64,000 nucleotides of DNA from Erigeron canadensis. Lineage: Eukaryota; Streptophyta; Magnoliopsida; Asterales; Asteraceae. This document shows, piece after piece, positions 1 to 10,016 of the stretch (position 1 is the first letter of the stretch; each line of letters opens with the position of its first letter). The DNA is taken from positions 22,136,501 to 22,200,500 of the forward strand of contig NC_057761.1 in NCBI RefSeq assembly GCF_010389155.1. The letters are read 5' to 3'. The notes beneath the pieces were generated by a model, which worked only from the letters and a program-made list of their open reading frames with translations, was not told the origin of the DNA and did no database searches. The position numbers were made by a program, and so were the translations under genes.

Positions 1-517
1 TTGGTTCTTTCTTCAGATTGGGGGGACATGGAACAAGCTCCCAAACATTGTTCCTTATAAATTGGTTGAGCTCTTCTTACATGGCTTCAACCCAACTTGG
101 ATCTTTTAAAGCCTCGTCAATCTTCTTCGGTTTTATCAGTGACAAGAAGCTGACATATAAGCATTGATCGCTTGTGGCTCTTCTGGTCTAAACCCCTCTA
201 CTTGGATCTCCAATTACTTAATCAATTGGATGTGAGCGAGTCCATTTAGAGTAATGACCAGGATGAACAATGATATTAGTGCAAGAACTCCTCTGTCTTA
301 CTTCAGAAGATGGATCAGAATAAACTATTTCAGTTTCATCATCTTCATCATCTTGTAAATCACGATTTGCATCATGAAATTCTTCGTTCTGAGGTATTTC
401 AGGGGATACTGATATCTAAGGAGTAGCACGCACATCTGATCCAATAGTCAATTCAGTAGGTAGTTTGAATGTGACTGAAGGATAAAATGGAATGTTATCA
501 GAATCACAGAAACATGT
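1..517 (-). pseudogene. copia reverse transcriptase, N-terminal remnant
   Basis: Minus-strand translation of about 1-150 gives the usual start of the copia RT domain (a stretch like EALKDPSWVEAM followed by EELNQFIRNNVWELVP). A TAA stop interrupts it directly after the Met, where related elements normally have Gln. Between about 150 and 517 is the low-complexity linker that joins integrase to RT, also with stops. The catalytic part of RT lies beyond the window. Confidence 0.75.
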
Positions 518-1540
518 TCAAGTGCTGAAAGGACTTTCTGAAGGTGGTTTAGAGACTGGTTTAAAGATTGCAGAATTTGATTCATCAAAGGTGACATGAA
601 TTGACTCATCAACCTTTTCAAGTCTTTTGTTATAGACTCTAAAGGCCTTGCGAATTGTTGAATAACCTAGGAAGTAACCTTCATCAGCTTTGGCATCAAA
701 TTTGCCCAATTTGCTGGAGTCATTCAGAATGTATATTGGACATCCAAAAACATGAAAATATCCAATATTAGGCTTTCTATTTCTGAGTACTTCATAGGCA
801 GTCTTCTTATGTCTTTTGACATAAATGGAACGATTCTGAGTGTAGCAAGCAGTTGCAACAGCTTCAGCCCAAAAACATTTTGGAAGACCTGATTCATTCA
901 ACATACTTCTGGCAGCTTCTATCAGCGTTCGATTCTTTCTCTCTACAACACCATTTTGCTCTGGAGTATGTGCTGAGGAGAAGTTCTGAGATATGCCAGT
1001 GTCAGTGCAGAAGGTTTCCAGAGTGGAATTTCTGAATTCAGTGCCATTGTCACTTCTGAGCAGACGTACTTTTCGCTTGTGCTTGAGTTCAATTTGTTTG
1101 ATGAGGGCAATAATTTCAGCAGCAGCTTCACTTTTATTTCTGAGGAAGATTACCCAACAATATCTTGAATATTCATCAACTACAACCAGAGTGTACTTCT
1201 TCCCCGCTTTTGTCAGAACATTCACAGGACCAAAGAGATCCATATGTAACATATGAAGTGGTTCAGTGATGCTGAAATTTTGCTTGGTTTTGAAAGATGC
1301 TCTTTTCTTCTTTCCCATTTCACACCCTGGACATGGCTTGTCTTTATTGAAAGACATGGCTGGTATCCCATCAGCAAGTTGTTTTCTTGACAACTTATTT
1401 ATATTTTTGAAATTGAGATGGGATAACCTTTTGTGCCACAACCAATTGGTGTCCTCATCAGCCTTTGTATAGAAACATTGTTCAGAAGTAGCACTGTTCA
1501 TGTCTACTACATAAATGTTTCCTTTTCTAGGAGCAATCAT
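518..1540 (-). CDS. copia integrase (GAG-pre-integrase plus rve core)
   Basis: An open frame of 340 codons. Residues ~30-75 hold the HHCC zinc domain (WLWHKRLSHLNF... then CPGCEMGK). The rve core follows, with the catalytic triad visible: Asp in HMDLFGPV, Asp in RSDNGTEF and Glu in QNGVVERKNR. The C-terminal part has the conserved VFGCPIYIL and KADEGYFLGYS blocks typical of copia integrases. This would insert the cDNA into nuclear DNA. The domain looks catalytically complete although its neighbours are broken. In an intact element it would be part of one gag-pol polyprotein, so the start shown is not a real initiation site. Confidence 0.9.
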   Translation of the reverse strand: MIAPRKGNIYVVDMNSATSEQCFYTKADEDTNWLWHKRLSHLNFKNINKLSRKQLADGIPAMSFNKDKPCPGCEMGKKKRASFKTKQNFSITEPLHMLHMDLFGPVNVLTKAGKKYTLVVVDEYSRYCWVIFLRNKSEAAAEIIALIKQIELKHKRKVRLLRSDNGTEFRNSTLETFCTDTGISQNFSSAHTPEQNGVVERKNRTLIEAARSMLNESGLPKCFWAEAVATACYTQNRSIYVKRHKKTAYEVLRNRKPNIGYFHVFGCPIYILNDSSKLGKFDAKADEGYFLGYSTIRKAFRVYNKRLEKVDESIHVTFDESNSAIFKPVSKPPSESPFST

Positions 1541-1863
1541 TACTACCTTCCAATCTCTGTTGAATATGGTGCCTTATGAAATATCAAATAAAACCTTAAA
1601 GCCATCATCACAAAGTTGGCTGACACTGATCAGGTTATATTTCAAACCATTCACATATGCAACTTTTGTGAATTTGACCTGACCGTTATTCACAATACCA
1701 TATCCTTCGGTCTATCCATGATCGTCATTACCAAAAGTTATTGAGGGCCCCTCTTTCACCCTATATTCCTCTAGCAGGGATTTGTGACCAGTCATGGTTC
1801 TGCCAGCAGCACTGTCAAGAAACCAAGTGTTCTTTTTGCGGTCACCCTGCACATACACAAAGA
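1541..1863 (-). pseudogene. copia aspartic protease remnant
   Basis: Between gag and integrase the minus strand encodes a protease-like piece: NTWFLDSAAGRTMTG followed by LLEEYRVKEGPSITFGNDD and then an in-frame TAG. The expected active-site triad Asp-Ser/Thr-Gly reads Asp-Ser-Ala here. Together with the stop this makes the protease non-functional. Gag and integrase are therefore no longer in one open frame. Confidence 0.65.
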
Positions 1864-4146
1864 TTAGTTCTTTTTGGGAACCCATCTTTTGATGGGTTCA
1901 CTGGACTTTCCCTGAACAGCCTCAAATTTCTTTGGTATATGAGGAGCAGATGGATCAAAGGGAATTTCAGTCATAATTTCAGATGACACAAAAACAGTTG
2001 GTTTAACGACTTCAGAAACCTTTTTCTTCTCAGATTTTTTCTTTTCTTGTTTAATTTTCTTTGAAAAAGGTTTTGGGTTTTGTTTAGGATTTTGGGGAGT
2101 GCTTTCAACATTTTTTAATCGTGCATTACAGCTTTGCACTTGCCTAGCCAAATTTTGAAATTGACTTTCAATTCTTAACAAAATAGACTCTTGATTAGAC
2201 ACCTGAGCTCTACCAGAATCTGAGGTAGAAGGCTCAGCAGGGATGACATTCTTTTTCTTTTTCTGGTTCTTGGGAACCTGATTTGAAGATTGAGGGGAAG
2301 GCTTCTTGGATTTAGCTTTCTTGTCTGAAGCACTGATCTGACATGCTTCAGATTTGCCCTCAGGTTGTTCCTGGGCTTGATCAGTTTTCAGTTTTAATTT
2401 TCCAAGATCTTTAAAAACAATTTCTGGTCTCATTTCTTTTGGAAGAGCATCAAGATCAGTTATTACAGAAGCAAGATGAAGATCACCAGTGCCATAGGCG
2501 ATTCTTTGGTTCTCAAAAGTTTTCTTTATGGCAGCTTCTGGAAAAGGTGATTTCATCCAAGATTTTATTATTTTTTGTTCTTTTTCTAAGATGATTTTCA
2601 GTTCTTCCTTTTCCAATTCTAATTTTGAAACCATTGACTGATAACTTTTCAAGGTCAACTGAACATCTTTTAGTTCTTTCAATCTAGCCTGACTGGCGTT
2701 CAGTTCTGAAGAGTTTATTTCAAAATTTTTAATACTTTCTGAACGCATAGTCTCAACATATGATATGTCGGCCTCAATTCGAACTAAAAGATCCAGTTTT
2801 AGTCCTTCATCATTCTCAAAACCAAACTCACTAACCTTTTTCATGATAATATCCACCCAACGACCAGATTCCACATCAGACTTAACAACATGACTATGAT
2901 CTTCACGAGCCATGAAACACATATCCCTTACTTCTTCTTCATCATCAGATGACACGTCAGAATCCTCCCATTTTTCAGTGTCTGCCGCCATACAACTATT
3001 CTTGTTGGATTCTTCTTGAGCCATCATTGCCATGTGGGCTTTCAGCTTCTTGTACTTGGCTTTGTACCCATCATCTGGCTTCTGAAAGATAGAGTGGTTA
3101 GGGGCAGTGTGTGATAAGGAAGGTTGTGATGATCTGCATTCCATCATAAAATGTCCTTTCTTTCCACATTTAAAAAATTCAAGATTGGACTTATCAACAG
3201 TGTTGTTTGGGGAAAATTGTTTGCCATTTCTTTTGGTTTTAAATTTAAAACGATTAAAGGTTTTGGCAATCATAGCAACCAGATCATCATCATCATCCTC
3301 ATCACATTCATGTGATGCATAATCAGAAATACCAACTTTCATTAGTTCAGCTACTATCTTCTTCACAGAGTCAGACTGATCACTCTCAGAAGATAGTAGG
3401 GCAGTATCTTGAGGTTCAGAATAATGAACCAGAGCTGACTTGGTAGATGAATGATTCTTTGCATCTTGCTCAGCCACAGCTCTCTCTGCTTTGTTTTCCT
3501 CAGTAAATCTGAAAGCACCATACAGAGAGGCCAAAGTGTGGCTGTGAAGGGTGTTGCCTAGTCTTAACACCATGATCAAATTTTCCCATTTCGAAGGCAA
3601 AATATCACAAATTTTTTCAAGCAAAATTTCTTTGTCTTTTGTGACACCAAGAGCTTTTAATTGATTAACCAAATTTGTAAACCTAAGATATGTTTCGGTT
3701 AGAGATTCATTTGGTAATGCAAAAAATGCTTCATATTTTTTATTCAAAGAAACAAGAGTGGGTTTCAAACTTTCTGGGACAGCAAAGAGAATCATGTTTT
3801 GTAATATGGAATCTAGGTCAGCCAAACGATGATCTTCCTCTGACCAATGATCTTTCTTTTTGGGTGTTAACCTAGGGGTCCCATCTTGGTGTAAAACAAC
3901 AGTTGATGCATTCATGGGAACATAAGGACCTTCTACGAGAATGGTGGTCAAGTGTCTTTCAACACCAGCGATGTACTTGAGCATACATGCCTTCCAAGTA
4001 ATGAATGTGTCACTATTTCCATTAAATTTAGGTACCGGATTGTTTGGAAAGTGAACATGAACACTGGGTTGAGCTGGTGGTGAAGGTGGTGGATTTTGAT
4101 TCATATTGACATTTGGGTTAGGATTCGGTTGTTCGGTTCCAGACAT
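1864..4146 (-). CDS. copia gag polyprotein, 760 aa, defective zinc knuckle
   Basis: The ATG lies 58 bp inside the LTR/PBS boundary, the normal position for gag. Residues ~1-45 are Asn/Pro-rich; ~45-230 form a UBN2-type gag core (FITWKACMLKYIAG... LPSKWENLIMVLRLGN). A zinc-knuckle remnant near residue 330 reads FFKCGKKGHFMMEC: spacing fits CX2CX4HX4C but the first Cys is Phe. Residues ~440-560 are charged and heptad-like, probably coiled coil. The C-terminus is very basic (runs of Lys/Ser/Pro). At 760 codons this is long for copia gag, which often has 300-500. It would build the virus-like particle. Confidence 0.88.
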   Translation of the reverse strand: MSGTEQPNPNPNVNMNQNPPPSPPAQPSVHVHFPNNPVPKFNGNSDTFITWKACMLKYIAGVERHLTTILVEGPYVPMNASTVVLHQDGTPRLTPKKKDHWSEEDHRLADLDSILQNMILFAVPESLKPTLVSLNKKYEAFFALPNESLTETYLRFTNLVNQLKALGVTKDKEILLEKICDILPSKWENLIMVLRLGNTLHSHTLASLYGAFRFTEENKAERAVAEQDAKNHSSTKSALVHYSEPQDTALLSSESDQSDSVKKIVAELMKVGISDYASHECDEDDDDDLVAMIAKTFNRFKFKTKRNGKQFSPNNTVDKSNLEFFKCGKKGHFMMECRSSQPSLSHTAPNHSIFQKPDDGYKAKYKKLKAHMAMMAQEESNKNSCMAADTEKWEDSDVSSDDEEEVRDMCFMAREDHSHVVKSDVESGRWVDIIMKKVSEFGFENDEGLKLDLLVRIEADISYVETMRSESIKNFEINSSELNASQARLKELKDVQLTLKSYQSMVSKLELEKEELKIILEKEQKIIKSWMKSPFPEAAIKKTFENQRIAYGTGDLHLASVITDLDALPKEMRPEIVFKDLGKLKLKTDQAQEQPEGKSEACQISASDKKAKSKKPSPQSSNQVPKNQKKKKNVIPAEPSTSDSGRAQVSNQESILLRIESQFQNLARQVQSCNARLKNVESTPQNPKQNPKPFSKKIKQEKKKSEKKKVSEVVKPTVFVSSEIMTEIPFDPSAPHIPKKFEAVQGKSSEPIKRWVPKKN

Positions 4147-4189
4147 CTTGTAGGATCAAAACAGGTATAACAATTTAATGATTTAACCT

Positions 4190-4202
4190 GGCTCTGATAC
4201 CA
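4190..4202 (-). other. primer binding site (tRNA-Met initiator)
   Basis: The minus strand reads TGGTATCAGAGCC, the standard complement of the 3' end of plant initiator tRNA-Met. It lies two bases inside the LTR end at 4205 and fixes both the element's orientation and its LTR border. Confidence 0.93.
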
Positions 4203-4204
4203 AA

Positions 4205-5166
4205 TGTGAGTCCACCTAACAAGATGTACAAGAGATCAAGATATAACAAGATATAAGGTTAGACAATAATAATCACAAGTTATATCAAGAAACCCGACTG
4301 GCAAGTAAATCGAAACTAGATATGACTAGTTAGAATTACGATCTAGATAATGGATAAGAGTAATAAAGTACTATTGCTTGAAACTATATAAATTACTAAA
4401 TATAATCAAGTATTATGGCAATGAGTTGAGATGTATTTTTCAATGTATTTTATTTATTGCTATAAACAAAATACAAGAGTTGTTACGGAACAAAGATAAT
4501 CACACTTGTGAAAGTATCTAAACAACCCCAGAAATACAATCTATGCGACGAGGAATTAATCGTAAGAATACTTAGAGTAATATCACACGTTGCAATTGCC
4601 AAAGTTTCAAGCAATTTTGCAAGTGTGAGAAGTCTTATATTTATAGGCAAACATGTCCTGATGACATGGCAATATGCCGTACAAAATATGGTTGGATGCA
4701 TTTATGGATTTGTGGGACAAATCCATAACATGCTTGTTTAAGGTAAAGTGTGTAAGTTTTTTGATGTGACTTGACATACTTTATTCCCAACCTTTTGCTA
4801 AAACTTTCCCAATCCCAGGTTGAGAGTAATTAACCGGGTAAAGGTAGTTAAAGCTGCAAAAAGACTTTCCTCGTAATTAGTGAAAAAGTGTTGTAAGTAC
4901 TTTTTCACTGAGCCTCTTTTGAGATTCAACTTTAGGTAAGATCTTCTCTGAGCTCTGCTTCTGAGATGATCTTCTTCTTCAGTTTTCAGTCTTTGACTTT
5001 CGTCTGAACGTCTTCAGTGTTGGTTGATTCTGAATCTGAAGTGAAGCTTCAGTGAGCTTTATTCTGAATGACTTCAAAATCCTGAGCAAGCTTTCTTCAC
5101 TGAGCCTCAACTATTTTGAACAAATTATACTTAGTCGATTTTCGACCTAACATTTAGGTGTCCACA
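4205..5166 (-). repeat. 5' LTR of the copia element (962 bp)
   Basis: On the minus strand it starts TGTGGACACCTAAATG at 5166 and ends GGTGGACTCACA at 4205, so it has TG...CA ends and adjoins the PBS. It must contain the element's promoter. It is rich in CTGAAG/CTTCAG words between about 4930 and 5100. The partner LTR is outside the window, so its age cannot be estimated. Confidence 0.85.
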
Positions 5167-5447
5167 TTACCTCAACATCCTCACATATACATCTTTTACG
5201 TTTGGGCCCTTAAACGTGCACGTGTTATGGCAACTTAATAAGTCTACTGAACTAGATGAACAAGCCATCTAGTCATGCACATTTCACATGTCATCAACAT
5301 ATATCACATTTCAATTCATCTCAAGATGTTACATAGCATTTCATAGCATATCATTACATCTCATACATTGTTACATCACGTACATCATCATATATCTCAT
5401 ATCATTACACATCATATGTCATTGCATATTGTATATCATTACATATC

Positions 5448-5452
5448 ATCTT
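5448..5452. repeat. target site duplication ATCTT, left copy
   Basis: ATCTT directly precedes the first LTR; the same five bases follow the third LTR at 10658-10662. This shows that the whole LTR-internal-LTR-internal-LTR structure occupies a single insertion site. Confidence 0.9.
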
Positions 5453-6092
5453 TGTTGATGCACGTTGATGTGACAACAGCAACTTAGATTTGATATGTCG
5501 TTTAGATTGAGATATTATGTTAATTTATGTCGTATCTATATATGTAATTGATAGATTATGAACTTTATGTTTTGGTAATGATCGATTACATGTTTTGGAG
5601 TTATATATATAAATATGTGTGTGTGTTATGTATGATGTTTGTTGTGTGATATACAAGTACAAACATAATATGTGTTAAGATTCCTTAAGATGAAACACTT
5701 AGGAATATAACTAAGCATTACATCTAACGAAGATAAGATATATCTTCGTTAGAAGCAAACGAAGATAAACTTCGTTTGGTACAAACGAAGATAACTTCGT
5801 TACATGGGCTGGGAGCTAAATTCGTAAGAACAAAGCCCAGCAAGCCCAGTTCGACCTGAAACATATATACGAACGAATACCCTGATATACGTTTGACATA
5901 CAAGTACTCCAGTGAACTAAGTTCGTTCTATAGCTTATAGAAACGAAGATAGTACAATACGGCTGATTATTTATTTGATAATTAGCGATATACCAATTTT
6001 CTAATCAAACTAGTTATCTCGTGAGGATTCCGCACTCACGACATAATCATAGACGATCTCGAGAGCGATCTATAGCTATCGAGGGACTCACA
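5453..6092 (+). repeat. LTR 1 (640 bp)
   Basis: Starts TGTTGATGCACGTTGATG and ends GAGGGACTCACA. At 5725-5798 it holds three successive inverted repeats built on AACGAAG/CTTCGTT, the first an 11-bp stem (5725-5735 with 5741-5751). A (TA)/(GT) run lies near 5605-5625. This LTR differs from the other two by several single-base changes and short indels. Confidence 0.92.
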
Positions 6093-6094
6093 AG

Positions 6095-6107
6095 TGGTAT
6101 CAGAGCC
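6095..6107 (+). other. primer binding site, internal copy 1
   Basis: TGGTATCAGAGCC two bases after the LTR end, complementary to initiator tRNA-Met. The identical site in copy 2 is at 8378-8390. LTR3 is followed by flanking DNA and has none. Confidence 0.93.
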
Positions 6108-6230
6108 AAGGTTTGAGATCGTTTTGTTTGATTCTTTTCTCTGAAAATTCACCTCCCGACATCCTTACTGTCGCTAACTTCGTTTTCTCAAACGAATTTA
6201 GCAAACGAATTTAAACCACGACGTCAGAAT

Positions 6231-7682
6231 GACGATGATGATGCTGATAATGCTGCTGAAAGGAATGTTTCTCGCCCAGTTGAAGATAGAGGAAAGGGTG
6301 CAGCGATCGAGGGGGAGACAGGAGGAGATACTTCTCAGCAAGGTGCTTCTGGTTCTGGTGCTGGTCCTTCTGGTGCTCCTCGTGATTCAGGTTTCTAATT
6401 TTGTTTATGATAAAGATTATTAGATAGAATGTATAATTGTTTGTGTGTAATAAGTTATGACATTTTATGTAATGAAAATGTAATTTATCTTATTTTAATA
6501 CAAGTACATTTCATCTTTATTATAATTATCATGATTATTCTTTTATTCTGGTGTTCATTTGTGTAAATTTAAATAGATGATCCAGATTATACAGATTTAT
6601 TCTTTGATGGCGATGAGCTCGAGGAAGGCGAATTTGTCCCTGAACCAAATCTAGATATATTCAAGAAGCCTTATGGGTTTGATGAAGTGTGGGACTCAAT
6701 TCCTGAAGATCCGTTGATTGAAGAAAATAGAGTGTTGGATCAGCAGAGATCAGATGTTAGAGAAAGAATGCTTCAAGTCCCATTCAGCAGCCTAACTCAA
6801 ATTCTACATTTTGTTGTGTATGCTAAGAATGGTGATGTGTCGATTCCATCTAAATATGAGATTAATGTGACGAGACCATTCAATTCAAATGATTTTCCAG
6901 TTCCTCTCAGAGATGATGATTCATTACATATTGTTGATCGACGTGTTCCTGAGAAAAGAGTAAATGATTGGATAGTACTTAGGGAAACGTGGAAACCGAA
7001 TTTGTATTGGACTCATATCTCAGATAAAGATGCTGCAAAGTACAAGACAATCATCTGGAGTTGGTTTTATGATGATGAATTGAAGTTGTTTGTGCTTAAA
7101 AGACCAGAGGGTTGTCAGTACTTAGCATGGTGTGAGAGACATTTCAGAAGTTTGTGTGAAGAAGATTTACATGAGCTTGGAAATAACTGGATTATCAATC
7201 CAAGCGATGATGGCTTAGCTGATGTGGTTGGTAAGAATCTTAGAAAAGATTTTTGGTTAAGGAAGAACATGAAAGATTCTGATAAACCATAGTTTAAGAT
7301 CGAGCCAAGATCGAAGAAAAGAGTGGTTAAACCAGATAAAACAGTTGAGTTTGTTCAACATGATATTAAATGCATGATCAAGGTTCCTGCCAAGAAATGG
7401 GCACAAGATGTCTTGGACAAAATGGATAATTGGGAAATTGATCGAAATTCTGGTGAAGCCAAAATGTATGCAGATTCAAAGAAGCAGATTTTGTTGAGAA
7501 GAGTTTATGATCCGATGCAGCTGGTGAACTTCTCAAGAAATGATCTGAGGAAGTTATACGATACGGAGTGCTCGTTTTTGCCATTTTGGAAGCATGAAGA
7601 AAGTAGATATCGTAAGATACTTCAGCTCTGCTTACATGAAGATATTCATGCAAATAGCAAAAGATTGTTGTTTGATGAATGA
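6231..7682 (+). CDS. unrecognised element ORF, copy 1, with intron-like gap and one stop
   Basis: I do not recognise this protein. Exon-like part 1 is open from about 6132, with codon phase at 6231 (DDDDADNAAERNVSRPVED, then a Gly/Ser/Ala-rich acidic stretch), and ends at 6390. A GT...AG segment 6391-6576 (186 bp) interrupts it in phase 1; the frame then continues DDPDYTDLFFDGDELEEGEF and on to 7682. Aromatic-rich motifs include TIIWSWFYDDELKLFVLKR and RRVYDPMQLVNFSRNDLR. An in-frame TAG at 7290-7292 splits it into 201- and 119-codon pieces. No Met precedes part 1, so the start is unknown. It could be a divergent gag or a captured host gene. Confidence 0.6.
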
Positions 7683-7721
7683 TCAGATTTTGAAGACTAA
7701 GAAATCGAAGGTGCTGCTGTC

Positions 7722-7730
7722 AAGGGGGAG
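7722..7730 (+). other. polypurine tract before LTR 2
   Basis: AAGGGGGAG lies two bases before the LTR2 start at 7733. The same tract precedes LTR3 at about 10006-10014. This is the expected plus-strand cDNA primer site and resembles the copia type. Confidence 0.85.
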
Positions 7731-7732
7731 TT

Positions 7733-8375
7733 TGTTGATGCACGTTGATGTGACAACAGCAACTTAGATTTGATATGTCGTTTAGATTGAGATATTATGT
7801 TAATTTATGTCGTATCTATATATGTAATTGATAGATTATAAACTTTATGTTTTGGTAATGATCGATTACATGTTTTGGAGTTATATATATAAATATGTGT
7901 GTGTGTTATGTATGATGTTTGTTGTGTGATATACAAGTACAAACATAATATGTGTTAGGATTCCTTAAGATGAAACACTTAGGAATATAACTAAGCATTA
8001 CATCTAACGAAGATAAGATATATCTTCGTTAGAAGCAAACGAAGATAAACTTCGTTTGGTACAAACGAAGATTAACTTCGTTACATGGGCTGGGAGCTAA
8101 ATTCGTAAGAACAAAGCCCAGCAAGCCCAGTTCGACCTGAAACATATATATACGAACGAATACCCTGATATACGTTTGACATACAAGTACTCCAGTGAAC
8201 TAAGTTCGTTCTATAGCTTATAGAAACGAAGATAGTACAATACGGCTGATTATTTATTTGATAATTAGCGATATACCAATTTTCTAATCAAACTAGTTAT
8301 CTCGTGAGGATTCCGCACTCACGACATAATCATAGACGATCTCGAGAGCGATCTATAGCTATCGAGGGACTCACA
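7733..8375 (+). repeat. LTR 2 (643 bp)
   Basis: Same ends as LTR1. It shares the variants TTATAAAC, TTAGGATT, GAAGATTAACTTCG and a longer ATATATA run with LTR3, so these two are closest relatives. It serves as 3' LTR of the first unit and 5' LTR of the second, followed by a PBS at 8378-8390. Confidence 0.92.
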
Positions 8376-8513
8376 AGTGGTATCAGAGCCAAGGTTTGAG
8401 ATCGTTTTGTTTGATTCTTTTCTCTGAAAATTCACCTCCCGACATCCTTACTGTCGCTAACTTCGTTTTCTCAAACGAATTTAGCAAACGAATTTAAACC
8501 ACGACGTCAGAAT

Positions 8514-9966
8514 GACGATGATAATGCTGATAATGCTGCTGAAAGGAATGTTTCTCGCCCAGTTGAAGATAGAGGAAAGGGTGCAGCGATCGAGGGGGAG
8601 ACAGGAGGAGATACTTCTCAGCAAGGTGCTTCTGGTTCTGGTGCTGGTCCTTCTGGTGCTCCTCGTGATTCAGGTTTCTAATTTTGTTTATGATAAAGAT
8701 TATTAGATAGAATGTATAATTGTTTGTGTGTAATAAGTTATGACATTTTATGTAATGAAAATGTAATTTATCTTATTTTAATACAAGTACATTTCATCTT
8801 TATTATAATTATCATGATTATTCTTTTATTCTGGTGTTCATTTTGTGTAAATTTAAATAGATGATCCAGATTATACAGATTTATTCTTTGATGGCGATGA
8901 GCTCGAGGAAGGCGAATTTGTCCCTGAACCAAATCTAGATATATTCAAGAAGCCTTATGGGTTTGATGAAGTGTGGGACTCAATTCCTGAAGATCCGTTG
9001 ATTGAAGAAAATAGAGTGTTGGATCAGCAGAGATCAGATGTTAGAGAAAGAATGCTTCAAGTCCCATTCAGCAGCCTAACTCAAATTCTACATTTTGTTG
9101 TGTATGCTAAGAATGGTGATGTGTCGATTCCATCTAAATATGAGATTAATGTGACGAGACCATTCAATTCAAATGATTTTCCAGTTCCTCTCAGAGATGA
9201 TGATTCATTACATATTGTTGATCGACGTGTTCCTGAGAAAAGAGTAAATGATTGGATAGTACTTAGGGAAACGTGGAAACCGAATTTGTATTGGACTCAT
9301 ATCTCAGATAAAGATGCTGCAAAGTACAAGACAATCATCTGGAGTTGGTTTTATGATGATGAATTGAAGTTGTTTGTGCTTAAAAGACCAGAGGGTTGTC
9401 AGTACTTAGCATGGTGTGAGAGACATTTCAGAAGTTTGTGTGAAGAAGATTTACATGAGCTTGGAAATAACTGGATTATCAATCCAAGCGATGATGGCTT
9501 AGCTGATGTGGTTGGTAAGAATCTTAGAAAAGATTTTTGGTTAAGGAAGAACATGAAAGATTCTGATAAACCATAGTTTAAGATCGAGCCAAGATCGAAG
9601 AAAAGAGTGGTTAAACCAGATAAAACAGTTGAGTTTGTTCAACATGATATTAAATGCATGATCAAGGTTCCTGCCAAGAAATGGGCACAAGATGTCTTGG
9701 ACAAAATGGATAATTGGGAAATTGATCGAAATTCTGGTGAAGCCAAAATGTATGCAGATTCAAAGAAGCAGATTTTGTTGAGAAGAGTTTATGATCCGAT
9801 GCAGCTGGTGAACTTCTCAAGAAATGATCTGAGGAAGTTATACGATACGGAGTGCTCGTTTTTGCCATTTTGGAAGCATGAAGAAAGTAGATATCGTAAG
9901 ATACTTCAGCTCTGCTTACATGAAGATATTCATGCAAATAGCAAAAGATTGTTGTTTGATGAATGA
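8514..9966 (+). CDS. unrecognised element ORF, copy 2, with intron-like gap and one stop
   Basis: The second copy of the 6231-7682 ORF. Part 1 ends at 8673, the GT...AG gap is 8674-8860 (187 bp, one extra T compared with copy 1), and the frame resumes at 8861. The same in-frame TAG and the same final TGA are present, so the duplication came after the stop arose, or both copies came from one defective template. The 201-aa and 119-aa translations are identical to copy 1. The only differences I saw are one base in the first exon-like part and the extra T in the gap. Confidence 0.6.
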
Positions 9967-10016
9967 TCAGATTTTGAAGACTAAGAAATCGAAGGTGCTG
10001 CTGTCAAGGGGGAGTT

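Larger units (their letters stand above)
1..5166 (-). mobile_element. Ty1/copia retrotransposon, 5' part, cut by window edge
   Basis: Read on the minus strand the order is LTR (4205-5166), primer binding site, long gag, protease remnant, integrase, then the beginning of reverse transcriptase running off the left edge. Integrase before RT is the copia order. The element is a pseudo-element: the RT start has an in-frame stop, the protease region has stops, and the gag zinc knuckle lacks a cysteine. The second LTR would lie to the left, outside the window, so no target duplication can be tested. Confidence 0.9.

Noticed and set aside
6229..6423. Hydrophobic 64-codon ORF (Leu/Val-rich) at the start of the LTR element's body, and its copy at 8512-8706
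   Set aside because: It is the wrong frame of the acidic Gly/Ser-rich exon-like part; the phase-matched frame continues across the intron, this one does not.
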